Below, piece after piece: positions 49,990 to 61,956 of a stretch of DNA of 64,000 nt (position 1 is its first letter; the number at the start of each line of letters is the position of its first letter). The stretch comes from Tillus elongatus (Eukaryota; Arthropoda; Insecta; Coleoptera; Cleridae): assembly GCA_964006375.1 (NCBI GenBank), contig OZ023264.1, positions 174,392,295-174,456,294 on the forward strand, read 5' to 3'. A program made the translations under genes and the position numbers. The notes beneath the pieces were generated by a model that made no database searches, was not told the DNA's origin, and saw only the letters and a program-made list of their open reading frames with translations.

Positions 49990-51660
49990 ATTTCAGCAAC
50001 ACACCACGAGGGGTTACAGCGTAAATACTATCATACTGTAGGTGTCGATAAGGAGGAAAGATTCAACTTGTTAATTCTGGACTTGAAGGTTCGGAGGAGA
50101 ACGAAAACATATGCCGGCAAGGAATTTCACAACTTGGAAGTCCTCGGGACAAAAGAGCGCGTATAACAAGATGTTCTGGGGACCTGGACAGTAAAAGGGT
50201 GCATTCGCTCTATGCCCCTGGTAGATCTGTTGGGGGCAGCAGAAGATCGAACTATGGAAGAAAGCTCCTCTGAGCAGTGCCGTGCAGATATCTATAAAAG
50301 AAAGAGAGAGAGGTCACCAACGGCACATCGGTGGGCAAGGGAGGGCAGCCTTTGGGTGAGAGTAGGGTCACCGGTGAGACGTATAGCTCTGTTCTGAATG
50401 GAGTCAGCATAGCCAGTGTGGAAGCGGCAGCGGCACCCCAGATACGGGAGCATTATTCGAGGTTTAGCCCTATTTTTGAAGTATATAAGGTATAGTGATT
50501 AGCTGGTGAAAAGTATTGTGTGTGTTCAAATGCTAGGATGGCAACGGAATGATCCTCCACTAGCCACAGACTTTTATAATGTGAAAAGTATTTGCGAGCC
50601 CGTGAGAGGGCACCTAATTGCTTAGCAGCCGCTTTTGCAATTGATGTGACTTGTTAGCTCCAATTGATATTTCGATTCACAGAAATGCCAACAAGTGAAA
50701 AAGACTCATTACTTTGAATAATTTGGTTGTTTATTGTGATGAGTCTAGGGCTGGCTTATCTCTTATGAGATAGAAAGCAAGACTGAGATTTGGTGGAGTT
50801 GAATTTAACAGGATCTCTACTTCCCCAGTGTAATATTTTTTGGAGATCCACAGAGACGGAACCCTCCATTTGTCTGCTATCCTCTTCTAATTGGGCTAAA
50901 GAGACAGGCTTAAAATATTGTATATTTGAGTGGAGGGTGCTGCGTCCGCGTAACTGTGAACTGGGTTGGATGTGCTAGAGAGGAGGTCATTGATGTGGAG
51001 AAGAAACAAAGTAGGGGCTAAAGCTGAACCGCGAGGGACTCCTGCATTAATTGGATACAGTGTAGGGGAATGACCATCCACGACAACAGAAATGCCATGG
51101 TTGAAGAGGAAATTTGCTGTCCAGGTACAGGGTTTTGGTGGTAGGCCATAGGCCAGAAGTTTAGTAAGCAGCGCTGCGTGCCAGACTTAGTTGAACGCTT
51201 TGGATATGTCTAGAGCGACAATCTGGGATTCACCGTGGAGTTCCATAGACTTGTTCCAAGAATGGGTGACAAAAGAAAGAAGGTCGGCAGTTGATCTGTG
51301 CTGACGGAATCCATACTGCCTGTCGTGGATTAGACTGCGTTATTCAAGACATTTTTGTAATTCGGTGTTTATATACTTTTCCATCGCTTTAGAGTCGACT
51401 GAAAGGAGAGAAATAGGCCTTTAGTTGCCAGAAAGCGCTTTGGATCCTTTCTTGTGGACGGGTTGTACTCGAGCAGTTTTCCAGTTACTAAGGAATATGC
51501 CTCTATTGTAAGATGTCTGAAACAGATGAGTCAGAACGGGAGCAAGTTCTGGTGCGCATTTTTTGAGAACAATTGCTGGGATCTCGTCAAGGCCAGAGGC
51601 TTTCCTGGTATTAAGAGAAGAGAGCATATTTCGTACCTTTTTAGTTTTGAAAATGATATC
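49990..51660 (-). mobile_element. LINE family copy 1, minus strand
   Basis: A truncated non-LTR element running from about 51660 (joined to a Helentron-like copy) down to its 3' end near 49990-50040. It is an inverted relative of the copy at 54490-56200, and both share the same junction with Helentron-like sequence. It contains a short GA tract at 50300-50315 where the other copy has an expanded CT tract. Confidence 0.75.
50040..51640 (-). pseudogene. LINE reverse transcriptase, copy 1, broken
   Basis: Read from 51627: MLSSLNTRKASGLDEIPAIV, CAPELAPVLTHLFQTSYNRG, KTARVQPVHKKGSKALSGN, then stops and frameshifts. Further on come VDGHSPTLYPINAGVPRGSA, LAPTLFLLHINDLLSSTSNP and SYADAAPS, where motif C reads YADA instead of YADD. 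The C-terminal part continues to SFVPRTSKL and NSLPAYVFVLLRTFKSRINK near 50050-50130. CR1/Jockey-group wording; exact clade not assigned. Catalytic Asp change plus stops make it dead. Confidence 0.75.
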
Positions 51661-52690
51661 CGTAATTTTTCCCAGAAAATTTTGTGTTTTTTTTTTTTTT
51701 CGGAAAAAATAATATCTCCGGGAATAACAAAGTAAGGGCTAACAAAATTTATTACACGTATTTGCATCATAAATAGTGTACTGCGTACCAAAATATAGAT
51801 ATGTAAGTTTAAAGAAAATAAAGTTAATTTCAAAGAAAGAAAAATTGGGATTTTCCTCGAAACGTCAAAGTCGCGATTTTAAACGTCAAAATTGGCAATA
51901 TTTGAGCAAAGAAGCCGAAAAAAGTACGGACTATATAAAGGAAATCTCGCAAGAAGAGTGTTGTGCAAGCCCTTAAGTTTCAGTTTCTTACGTCATTCTC
52001 TTCCATTATACTAAAATGATTCCAGAAAATTCATTTCAAACAGACCCTTTCTCTGATGGAGGTAGTTTTAGGCAAGCCTATGGTTTAACGGTCTATAATT
52101 TTTAGCTAAATTTCGTAGAAAAAATTCCTTAATGAGGAGACCGCGACATTTGAGTTTTAAAAATATTTCCTCAAATGAGCGCAAAATAGGCCCCCGAGAA
52201 TCCATATCCGGGGTTAGTTTCAGGTTTATCTGATTAAATATATACAGGATGATACATTTATGCGGTAAAGCTCAACGTAATTGTTATTATGCAAGATATG
52301 AGAAAAAGCTGTATACGTTAATTATAGGGTGTCTTGAGCTGCACCTTATAAAATTCTTTTGACAATCACAGGAGGCCCCTAAGTCGTTGGTGATACCTAA
52401 AACATTTTTTTCGAACACCCCTATATTATACCATTTGTTCATCTTTTATCTAAATATAATGCATGTTCTATGCATGATGACGGGAGTATTTTAAGTTTAT
52501 TTTCGGAAATTTTTGTACGTTTTCAAACAATAAGTTATTTTGATAAATATGGCATATTGTTTCTACTATGTAGGTTATACCGGTTACTAGACTGCTGCCG
52601 CCTTGTTGCATTAAAGATACATATTTACTGTTAAAAACATTTTATGAAAATTCACTTCCATGACGCATTTGCTGCGTCCAGACTTTTTAT
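51640..52690 (+). repeat. Helentron-like copy joined to LINE copy 1
   Basis: The body begins at CCCAGAAAATTTTGTG (51671) and contains CTCCGGGAATAACAAAG. It has an internal 5'-type unit at 52095-52220 (TAATGAGGAGACCGCGAC, GAGCGCAAAATAGG), then the CTTGAGCTGCACC and GTCGTTGGTGATACC segments. It ends CACTTCCA, hairpin ACGCATTTGCTGCGT (52663-52677), CCAGACTTTTTA. Confidence 0.65.
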
Positions 52691-52773
52691 TTATAGCAAT
52701 AATGTTTATTTTAAATCACTAACAGGTAAACATCAGTATTTAAAAAATGAGGGAAGAAGTATTTAACATACAG

Positions 52774-53763
52774 TAATTCCTGAGTCCCACGTGACCGGAT
52801 TCTGTCTCTCTCTTAGTGGATATGATTTTATGAGTTGGCAGTCAAAAAGTAACAAAAAAAACCACTAGACTAGGGACCCCAAAGTTACTAAATCAATTGA
52901 CAAATGACAATTCAGTCCATTGGCGCTCATTTCCATTTTGACCGGTTATTTTGTATGTATATTGTGCATTTTCCAAGTTCGGCCAGTGTTTATATTCTTC
53001 AAATAATTGTCTATCTGTTGGATAAGAAAAATAAACAGTTTTTATAAAAACTTAGCTTTTTCATTGCGTCGTTACGTAAGTTAAATGTGTAGGTATGTTA
53101 AGGTTATGTTTATTTATTTGTTTTATTTTTAGCCCTACCAAATCGGTCGGTTATCTGTCCAAACAGGTACATATGTGTTACATGTTACACAATACACATT
53201 CCTAAAACCGTAAATTAGATGTTTAAATTACCCTTTTTATAAAATGCCAAATTTTTTAAAAACTTATTTTATTTACTGAACATTAGTCAAAATGTTTTTT
53301 GTAATGCTAGTTTTCTTTGTTTTATTTTGATATTTATACAAAATAAAAGTAATATTTTATAATGTTTTACGAACTGGTTATTAATGTTAAAATTAGCAAT
53401 GTTACATTTGAATTCCCCAACCCTTGAAACCTCAAAAATGACATTACATCATCAGCGGCATGCCGGTAACGCATCGCATCACGATAGGTCAATTTTAAAC
53501 TCATCTGAGCAAAAAAATATTTTTTTGCTCTGCGAAAAATATTTTCACTCTAATGCGTAAATGTGGAAGTAGAATTGAAGAAAACTAAAAGTTTAAGACA
53601 TTGACTGTTTCACCTTATTATAATTTTTATATTCTTTATAAAACCACAAAGGAAATAATAATAAATAACGCCACTGGCAACATAGGGATTTCATTTATTC
53701 AGGTTGTACTACCGTGCATGTTTGGTTGCCTAACTTAGGCGGTTACGTGGGACTCGGGAATTA
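52774..53763. mobile_element. 990-bp element with 24-bp TIRs
   Basis: The terminal 24 bases at each end (left starts TAATTCCTGAGTCCCACGTG, right ends CACGTGGGACTCGGGAATTA-like) are inverse complements with two mismatches. The interior is AT-rich and has no open frame of note. It is a non-autonomous DNA transposon; superfamily and target duplication are not clear. Confidence 0.65.
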
Positions 53764-54489
53764 ATGAAGACCCTGTATATGTGGATGTGGATGTATATAA
53801 GTATTAATTTTTAATTTTTTTTGAGATATAGGACTCCTTTCAAGCGACCTCTCCATCGCACACGCACGCACACACAAACATACACAACATCGCATCAATA
53901 AAATCAATTTTTTATTAATAATTTACTTAAAAAGCAACTAGTATGTTTTAACAATAAAACAATTTAGTTAGATAATGTAGCCACCAAAGAAAGTATTTTA
54001 GGACCTAAAGTAAGTGTTTTTACATTTGTTTGCAGAATTACGATTTACCACAAATTTGCTGTCCTGTGGGTTGTCCCTAAAATGAAACAAGCCGCAACAA
54101 CCGGAGTCAACTGAATTAGTAAAAAGGACCCTACGTCACTTAATTAAAGAGTGCCCAATGACTTTTATTTGGAAATTAAATACTTTTAAAATTTTACTGT
54201 AATTGGACTATATGCAATACATGATTTAGAAATACACACATCGGAAAAGTCTAGGGATATTTTCAAATAATACAAAAAAGGGAACACGTTGATTTTGGAA
54301 TAGATCAAATTGCACTGACGGTATATGTATTTAATCAGTGACTCAATATAAAACCATCTGTTGTTAAAAAAAAAGTAAAAATGATATCAAAATTGATAAA
54401 CCCGATATATGATAAAAGTCAAATTTTCATATGTACCGTTGAATTTAGTTTCTAATTCAGTCATTCTTCAGTCTTCTTTACAATCGCAG
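53764..54489. other. Intron, nothing recognised
   Basis: A short CACACGCACGCACACAC tract at 53859-53875 is the only feature. The rest is unrecognised AT-rich sequence. Confidence 0.4.
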
Positions 54490-56135
54490 TCAAGAAAACC
54501 GTCAAGCATTTAACGACGCAAGAAACCACTATGTCCGCATTCTTTCTGAGGCAAAAAACTCGTTTACTAACCACATCAAAAAAAAGTCCTTTTAAGCTCC
54601 AGCGGCAACAAACCCTTCTGAACTCTTGCTAAATCTATTGGGAATAATTTCTGCAAGAGCACGTTCCCACCTCTTGTTTCAGGGTATGAAATTGTTTCTA
54701 CCGCCATGGGCAAGGCTGAAATTTTTGCCTCGTTGTTCGCCGGCAAATCTACTCTCAACCCACCTCCAAATGTTCAACCACCAACAGTCCCCAATCTCGC
54801 GCATAAAATGACGGATATCATTTTATTAGCCCTTGCTTTGTTATTCCCGGAGATATTATTTTTTCCGAAAAAAAAACACAAAATTTTCCGGGAAAAATTA
54901 CGGATATCATTTTCAAAACTAAAAAGGTACGAAAGATGCTCTCTTCTCTTAATACCAGGAAAGCCTGTGGCCTTGACGAGATCCCAGCAATTGTTCTCAA
55001 AAAATGCGCACCAGAACTTGCTCCTGTCCTGACTCGTCTGTTTCAGACATCTTACAATAGAGGCATATTCCCTAGTAACTGGAAAATTGCTCGAGTACAA
55101 CCCGTCCCCAAAAAAGGATCCAAAGCGCTTCCTAGCAACTACAGGCCTATTTATCTCCTTCCAGTCGTCTCTAAAGTGATGGAAAAGTATATAAACACCG
55201 AATTACTAAAATTTCTTGAAAAACGCAGTCTAATCCACGACAGGCAGTATGGATTCCGTCAGCGCAGATCAAGTGCCGACCTCCTCTCCTTTGTCACCCA
55301 TTCTTGGAACAAGTCTATGGAACTACACAGTGAATCCCAGATTGTCGCTCTAGGCATATCCAAAGCATTCGACCAGGTCTGGCACGCAGCGCTGCTTAAT
55401 AAACTACCGGCCTATGGCCTACCACCAAAACTCTGTACGTGGGCAGCAAATTTCCTCTCCAACCGGAGCATTTCTGTTGCCGTGGATGGCCATTCCTCTA
55501 AACTGTATCCAATTAATGCGGGAGTTCCTTAAGGTTCAGCTTTATCCCCTACTTTGTTTCTTCTCCACATCAATGACCTCCTCTCTAGCACATCCAACCC
55601 AGTTCACAGTTACGCGGACGATAGCACCCTCCACTCAAATATACAATATTCTAAGCGTGTCTCTTTAGCCCAATTAGATGAGGATATTAGACTAGGGAAG
55701 TAGAAATCTTGTACAATTCAACCCCACCAAATCACAGTCTTGCTTCCTTTCTCATAAGAGATACACCAGCCCTAGACCCATCACAATAAACAACCAAGTT
55801 ATTCAAAGTATGTAGTCCTTTTCACTTGTCGGCATTTCTGTGGATCTAAATCTCAATTGGCACCAACATGTCACATCAATTGCAGAGGCGGCTGCTCAGA
55901 AATTAGGTTTCCTCTTCCGAACTCGCAAATACTTTTCACGATATAATCTCTATACCTTATATACTTCATAAATAAGACCAAGCCTCGAATACTGCTCCCA
56001 CATTTGGGGTGCTGGTGCCGCTTCTACACTCGCTATCCTGGGCTCCTTTCAGATGAGAGGTATACGTCTCATCGGTGACCCTACCCTCACCCAAAGGCTG
56101 CCATCCCTTGCCCACCGACGTGCCGTTGGTGACAT
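54490..56135 (+). pseudogene. LINE reverse transcriptase, copy 2, broken
   Basis: The linker reads NRQAFNDARNHYVRILSEAK and, after breaks, GYEIVSTAMGKAEIFASLFA. The RT frame at 54936-55532 has MLSSLNTRKACGLDEIPAIV, NYRPIYLLPVVSKVMEKYIN, QYGFRQRRSSADLL, motif A ALGISKAFDQVWHAAL (Gly where an Asp is expected) and PINAGVP followed by TAA. Beyond the stop, GSALSPTLFLLHINDLL and SYADDSTLHS (motif C intact) follow. The tail RPSLEYCSHIWGAGAAS-type segment and RLIGDPTLTQRLPSLAHRRA reach the CT tract. It is dead through the motif A change and stops. Confidence 0.78.
54811..54913 (+). repeat. 75-bp Helentron-like insert with 14-bp direct repeats
   Basis: ACGGATATCATTTT occurs at 54811-54824 and 54900-54913. 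Between them lies TTATTCCCGGAGATATTATT and neighbouring sequence that matches 51670-51740 inverted. Without the insert and one repeat, the LINE linker reads through as MTDIIFKTKKVRK. Confidence 0.75.
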
Positions 56136-56137
56136 CC

Positions 56138-56170
<33 letters not shown>

Positions 56171-56171
56171 A
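56138..56171. repeat. (CT)n microsatellite
   Basis: About 34 bases of CT with one TTT interruption, inside LINE copy 2. Confidence 0.95.
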
Positions 56172-56640
56172 GAAATATCTGCACGGGCACCACTCACCCA
56201 AAATTACTTTCTACGAAAATTCTCCAACAAAGTCCCTGTGCAAACATAGGACAATGAGATCACAAATAGGTCACCCATTCATGAGCTTGCCGAGCGCTTC
56301 CGTGGCCGTGCGGGAAAGTCGATTCAGACTTTCCAATACGGACTCGGGGGAGGACGGTTCGAGACTCACCGGCGGCGCATGATTTTTCAAATCACTGTCG
56401 TCGTTGAGATCGAGCTCTAGGTGGAGGCTAGGTTAGTTTAGATGAGCAAAAAGGGTCAGCAATGGCCTAATTGCCAGTAAGTATCTTACCTTTACCTTTT
56501 TTCATGAGCTTGACCTGACGTTGCTTATCTCCAGTCAAGCAACGTCGACACGTATCCGAAATGCGCCACCATGCAACCACTCATAGTTTCATTTCACAAT
56601 GTGTCTGAGATGCGTAGGTTATCAAGTTATTTTTTCATAT
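56172..56640. other. Unassigned intron sequence
   Basis: GC is locally higher (56270-56400) and a frame reads PFMSLPSASVAVRESRFRLS, with no domain that I recognise. It does not match the corresponding part of LINE copy 1 and may be 3' sequence of another element. Confidence 0.35.
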
Positions 56641-56945
56641 TGCATTTTTTTATTAACGTCGGTCTATTTTCGTGCCTATGGTTAATTACCGACGACAAGA
56701 AGCAGTTTTACCGCATTTTCCTAAAATTTCGCGAACCCCTGTCTTACTGTAAGGAGGGTAGGTATTTTTAACGTGCCCAACATCACATGCTACATGGGAT
56801 CGAAGAATTTACGACCCCTCTGAACAATAAAACGTACACATATTGTGTGAGTTTTTTTTTCTTCTTTAACGTCGGTCTATTTTTGTGACTATCACCGACG
56901 CCAGGGAAAGGTTTCACCTCACTATCCTGGAAATTCGATCGGTTG
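56641..56945 (-). repeat. Two SINE tail fragments, minus strand
   Basis: ATTAACGTCGGTCTATTTTC at 56650-56669 and TTAACGTCGGTCTATTTTTG at 56867-56886 each start a decayed minus-strand 3' part of the SINE family seen at 31982-32420 (CTTACTGTAAGG, TTTCACCTCACTATCCTGG). Confidence 0.5.
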
Positions 56946-57316
56946 GACCTTTCTTAAAAATTTGTTATGGTGAGTTGAGTTCTCTAAGTGTACTTAACGT
57001 TGCGTCGGTCAGGTCAGGTCAAATAAATGTATTAAGCTGCGCGGTACGGAATTGCTGCCACGGCCAACTTTGGGCATAAATTATAATGAACGCTCTATAT
57101 AACCGGGAAACAAATATATTTTACTATACGTTGACAAGAATAATTTGCTACACAAGCTATATATCGATATCTGCCTAAAGATTTCACATAAACGATTATA
57201 GCAAACACATCCTACAATTCGTGGGTCTATTACGGCCATAAATAACATCCAATTTGACTTCCGGTTAGTAACGGCATTTCCGTAGATCGAAGGTAATTGT
57301 TATTCGATTGTTTCAG
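56946..57316. other. End of the 52-kb intron
   Basis: A SINE-like head piece (TTCTCTAAGTGTACTTAACG, 56979-56998) and unrecognised sequence. It ends TATTCGATTGTTTCAG, the acceptor of exon C. Confidence 0.45.
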
Positions 57317-57444
57317 ATCCCCCAAAGGTGTCCGTGAAGCTGGACCCTGGAGTGACGTCACCGCTAAGGGAGGGCAGAGACGTCACCCTTCGTTGTGATT
57401 CTTTGGCACGTCCGAGCCCGCATAGCTATAGCTGGTATCACGAC
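57317..57444 (+). CDS. Exon C of the Sidestep-type Ig-superfamily receptor
   Basis: Acceptor GATTGTTTCAG ends at 57316 and donor GTGAGT starts at 57445. The first two bases complete the codon begun in exon B (T plus AT, Tyr), and the exon ends on a whole codon. The translation reads YPPKVSVKLDPGVTSPLREG, then RDVTLRCDSLARPSPHSYSW, then YHD. Y-P-P-x-V-x-x-x-L plus EG-x-DV-x-x-x-C and a W about 15-20 residues later is the start of the next Ig domain in Side-family receptors. Its second cysteine must be in a further exon downstream of the window or unrecognised in it. Local GC is higher than in the flanking introns, as expected for constrained coding sequence. Confidence 0.87.
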
Positions 57445-60120
57445 GTGAGTATGCTGTTCTGTTTTCTGTTTACCCGCTTGATAATACACGTTTAGTGAAT
57501 GAACATTGAATTTTGAATACTCAGCTTGCTACCTAGGTTATATTATGTTAGGAGGCTACAGTAATGTTCCTGAAATTGTTTTAAACTTCCTAAAAGTTTT
57601 ATATTTTGAGCCTTTAGCAACCAGTGCTAGCGTTAAATTACTAAAATATTATCTATTAGCAGTATCGCGTAGAAAACGTTATACGTATACCTTTGCAAAT
57701 TTTAAGAAGGTCTGGTTTAATTAATGCAATCAGCATTGGACAATAAGTGTAAAGTCATATGGCTAATAATAGTAATATAAACTTATTTTTCTTATTACAC
57801 AGAGTTGATCTTCCCACACATTTATATCTACCATACAAAAAAAAAAAACACTAGGCTGTGATCAAGCAAGCAGAAGGACCTCCTGCCCCCCCGGATTAAT
57901 TTGCTGACCTAGGTATCTTGCATTTCTTCGGTTTTTAGCATAGCGTAAGCACTCAGCTGAACATCCTTAGTTCAAAAAATGTTCTGGATGCAACAAGTGC
58001 GTTATGGTAGTGCATTTTCGCAAGATTCATATATTATAGTGATTTCGCCTTATAAAGTTATAAAACATTACTTTATTTAATTGGGAAAAGTAAAAAATAG
58101 GGTGAAGAAGGGCAAGCAAAAACATGATCTCTTAACATAAATATTTATTTCATTTGGATACAAAACTCAAACAAAACGATTGATAAACAGGAAATATACT
58201 ATCAACAAAAAATACACTAGAAAGCTGAATACAAAAAAATCCCATGGTTCATGCATTGACGGTGATTGTATGCATGCAGAAAGGAAAGAAGAGACCCCAG
58301 GGGGAAGGGGGTTTTTGCCCCCTCACCAAAAAACACAAGGAGATCTCCTTTCCCTTGTGCATACATGAAACTATCTTCAAAGCATAAAGCACAAGAAACA
58401 ATTCTTGGGAGCCACCCCCAAAAAAGTTACTGGACCGTGGCGAATATGTGTGTTGTGCGGGATAGACAGGGTTTAAAAAAATATTGCTGCAAAATGTAAA
58501 AAACGCATCTTTGTAAAGTCCGACTAATTGGTTTTTTTAGCATTTTCCGCTCATATTTCCTCCCCGCTCAGCAACCCTATTCATTCCTTGTCCCTTCACT
58601 TTCTTGGGGGTTGTTTGCAACGAATTTGCCTTGTAAATTCTGCATCCGAGGAGGGTTCTAAGCATGTTTCTGAAAAAATCCAAGAACCCTCAGTGTAGTA
58701 AACTGTTTATTTACCGAAACTACAATCCACTTCGTCACCTATAATGTTTTTTCAGATAATATCGAATACAGCACTAGAGTGAATAAATTCACTTACTGTT
58801 TCGCTTCTTTTTTATTTTTACATTACATATATATGCACAAGCTAAATAAGTATAATTAGGGGGGCCCTTAATTAATATTGGGGCTAAACAAACTTAAAAG
58901 AAGAGAAGACGTTTACACCGTGTCTAACTATGTGCACACAAAAATGAGTAAAACACATTTATAAAATCTAATAAAAACCAACAGTTTTAGGATATTATAT
59001 AGCTACACTAAAATCGGGTCGATGCCGCAAACAAGCAGCTTGTAAATTAAGCTTGATAGGCTTGGTATGTCTAATTTTAAGCGGGATACCGTGCCTGTCT
59101 GAAACACACAATATGAGAAATATAGAAATACGCTTTAAAGTGCCAATTATTATAAAAAAATATTGACCATCGAACCTGCTAAATCATCGATAATAAAAAT
59201 AATGGATTTAGTAACTTATCTATCAGTACCCTTCTCATTTTGTAAGCAGGTTTTGGTACTTGCAAAGAACATTGACGCCCGTGGTACTAAATTTAACACA
59301 ACGAACCTACCAAATATTGTCTTTCGCACCGAGACAAACTATAAAAATGATTATACTGTTACTATCACTACATAATGCATTAGTTATTTTCCCCGGTTAT
59401 ACAATAATAATATCACCTCTGGGGTCCTGTTTTCGTGGCTCAATTAAGAAACATTAAAAACAGAGTGTTAACACTGCTGTTAGAATATGACTTACTGATA
59501 TAATGATTTTCTATTTTACGCAAAATTGTATTGTTTTAAGTCATTAGCTCACAATTTTCATCTATATCCATCGTCTGGTATTTATTTTCAATATTTATAT
59601 ACATGTTTTAAATATGTTAGGTTGGTTAAAAGTCACTTGTAGAAATAATGCGCTTGTTAAGCTTGCAAACAACTTGCTGCTATTAAAGATCAACGATGTC
59701 GTCTAACGTCAATCAGCTATCAAGCCACTTGCAGTCGCATGCTAAATTTTTGTGCTTTTAAAAGAAAACATTGTCCCGATACTACGAAAGAAATAGGCCA
59801 GGCTGACAATCTACAAAATTGTCAGTTGATTGTACACAGTCTCAATCTATAACACTTTGTGATAACTAGAGCTGTCGTGACGACATACTACCTGGTTCCG
59901 CAACGAAATGGCGTCCCTATCGTACATTTTACAATGATCTACATTCTGACATCTTGCAACGATTGTAACTTACATTGTTTAGATTTTTATCTACCATTTA
60001 TTTAATTAGCATAGCATGATGTCGAGGATTATTTTAATATTAAGTTCAAATAACTTTATTTTTCTTTGATTAAAAAAGAATTGGAGAGAGATTGCGTTTA
60101 AAAAAATATTTCTAAATTTT
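57445..60120. other. Intron after exon C, mostly unrecognised
   Basis: It contains a Helentron-like terminus on the minus strand at 57983-58030 (hairpin ATGCAACAAGTGCGT, 57988-58002). Frames at 57506-57724, 58180-58499 and 59163-59457 show no domain. No further Ig exon is visible. Confidence 0.45.
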
Positions 60121-60238
60121 TTGTTAAGAAAAATTAGGCGTTAAGATCTGATGAACAAACTTATCCAATCTATTAACAGGATAAGGGTAATTCCCAAATT
60201 TGCTCCAAATCAGTGAAGTATTTTTTGAGTTATTGGTT

Positions 60239-60327
<89 letters not shown>

Positions 60328-60350
60328 TTTTAACTGACCATGGAAATTGG
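60121..60350 (-). repeat. Helentron-like fragment around an AT tract
   Basis: TGAAGTATTTTTTGAGTTAT then TGGTTGGATATAT on the left, (AT)n at 60239-60323, and ATAAACTTTTTAACTGACC on the right match the minus-oriented copies at 25160-25400 and 38540-38740. Confidence 0.6.
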
Positions 60351-60900
60351 TCTTGCGTTGATAGGGGGAACAAAAAATAATTACAATAAATAGAGATATT
60401 GCTGGTTAGTGTGCTAAAAAATGCCGTCTTCTTATGCTGCCACCATCATTTACTTTATAAAAGCTGCACCTAACCCACTGTATTCTACTTGTTGAGTCCT
60501 TTCTTTAAATACGCATGTCAAAGGGGTTGTAAAGAAAAATGTTTCTCCATCTTGCATCGGCCGCCGTATTCAAAAAATTATCAAAATATTAACTAGCCTC
60601 CTGTACCTAACTCGCGAAACTATTTCTTTTGATACCCATGTTTGCGGGGGCGGGGGTGTCAAAAATTATTACATCATTTTTCTTAGGCTGCCATTTTGAA
60701 TTTATATAAATTTGACAGTACCATAGTATTAAATAAGTTTCAATCAACATTTCAAATGGATCTGGTAATCAAAAATGAGTTCTAATTCGATTACAAGATT
60801 GATTGTCAGACAGCTGTGAAAGTAAATAAAATCGTTTAAAAACAAGCTTAACATTCATTGGAAATGTCCATTTACAAATTAGGATCTGCAGATACGGTGG
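60351..60900. other. Intron, nothing recognised
   Basis: No repeat match, frame or RNA is seen. Confidence 0.4.
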
Positions 60901-60904
60901 TCCA

Positions 60905-61547
60905 TGGGTAGGTTAGGTTAGCCTAAATTGTGAGTACGCCATAGCGGTCTCTCCACCGCGAGCTTAAGGTCTATTGTGGTTCACGCCTAATTGACTTATA
61001 TTTCGCCCAGCAAATCCATCCTCCTACAGAGGTCGACAATTTATTTGGGCAAAAGTTGACCCAGATCTTCTGGTCCAACTTTGTCTTGCCAAAGAGCAGG
61101 TGTCCTGTCCTGTCTGCAACCGGACAGAAACATAGCACGTGCTCTGCTGCTTTGTCACTCATTATACACAGCCGGAACTTGGTCTCTCGACCGATACCAA
61201 TTCGGGGCACGTGGTGAGGCAAGCGGCAGTGTCTTGTATACAGGCCGACTAAAGTTCTCAGTTGTTCTCTGTTTATCTCTAGAAGTTTGTTAGCCCCTGA
61301 CTCTGAAACGCTATTTATGAAGTGTGCTAACCCTGGCAGACTTTGCTTTTGCTGGATTGTCCTTCTATCTATCCAGGTCTTTAATGTACGTTTTGCTGTG
61401 CATGATGATATCCAGCACACGTTTTGGTCCGATAAAGGCCCCTTGGGCACCAACCCTGGCTAGCACGTCGGCCGCGACATTTCCATCAAGGTCCGTGACC
61501 CTGTATCCAGACCAGTACCTCGTTACAGCTGCCTAGTTATTTGAGGG
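60905..61547 (-). pseudogene. LOA/I-type LINE C-terminus (RNase H end and Cys cluster)
   Basis: The minus frame begins with a decayed last RNase H motif (DLDGNVAADVLARVGAQGAF, about 61440-61500). It continues KTWIDRRTIQQKQSLPGLAH, REQLRTLVGLYTRHCRLPHH and RLCIMSDKAAEHVLCFCPVA and ends near 61000. The layout RNase H, spacer and C-x-x-x-(n)-H-V-L-C-x-C matches the end of the LINE at 2275-4321, though the sequences are only distant relatives. The 3' untranslated part reaches about 60905. The element is truncated at its 5' side where a SINE begins. Confidence 0.7.
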
Positions 61548-61848
61548 CAGATTGGTCCAGGGATAAGGATGTGTACCTTTGGATCTAAAAGTCCCGGGTT
61601 TGATTCCCGGTATTAATAGCAAATTGTTTTCCAGTACAGATTGTAAATTAAAATCGACCGAGGTTGTGGCATTGTGTTTGACTAAGTTGAGAGTACCAAA
61701 ATATGTTGGGCATGTTAAAGATCCTTAATCTTCTCACAGAAAAATATATTTGGCATAATTTACAGGAGAGCGAGGTGAATCTGCTCTCTGGTGTCTCTAA
61801 ATCGTCATAGTCTCGGAAATAGACCGACGTTAAATAAATAAAATACAA
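61548..61848 (+). repeat. tRNA-related SINE, plus strand
   Basis: The B box GGTTTGATTCC at 61597-61607 and an A-box-like TTGGTCCAGGGATAAGG at 61552-61568 form the tRNA-like head. A body of about 230 bases follows and ends CGGAAATAGACCGACGTTAA then ATAAATAAAATAC. It is the same family as 31982-32420 but starts much closer to the A box. Confidence 0.65.
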
Positions 61849-61956
61849 AGCAAATTAAGGGCCTCTAAATTAAAAAAAAACGGCTTCAAGTTATCGCGGA
61901 TTTACCTCGCATTAGAAAAACATAAATAGTGTGATTCAACGTCATGATTATACAAA

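Larger units (their letters stand above)
54490..56200 (+). mobile_element. LINE family copy 2, plus strand
   Basis: The same family as 49990-51660, in opposite orientation, and longer at its 5' side. At 54825-54899 it carries a 75-bp piece of Helentron-like sequence between two 14-bp direct repeats. A (CT)n tract at 56138-56171 lies in its 3' part, after which the sequence no longer matches copy 1. Confidence 0.78.

Noticed and set aside
58180..58499. Frames near GGGGGAAGGGGGTTTTTGCC as a gene or Polinton end
   Set aside because: No domain, TIR or partner could be found; low-complexity G and C runs explain the look.
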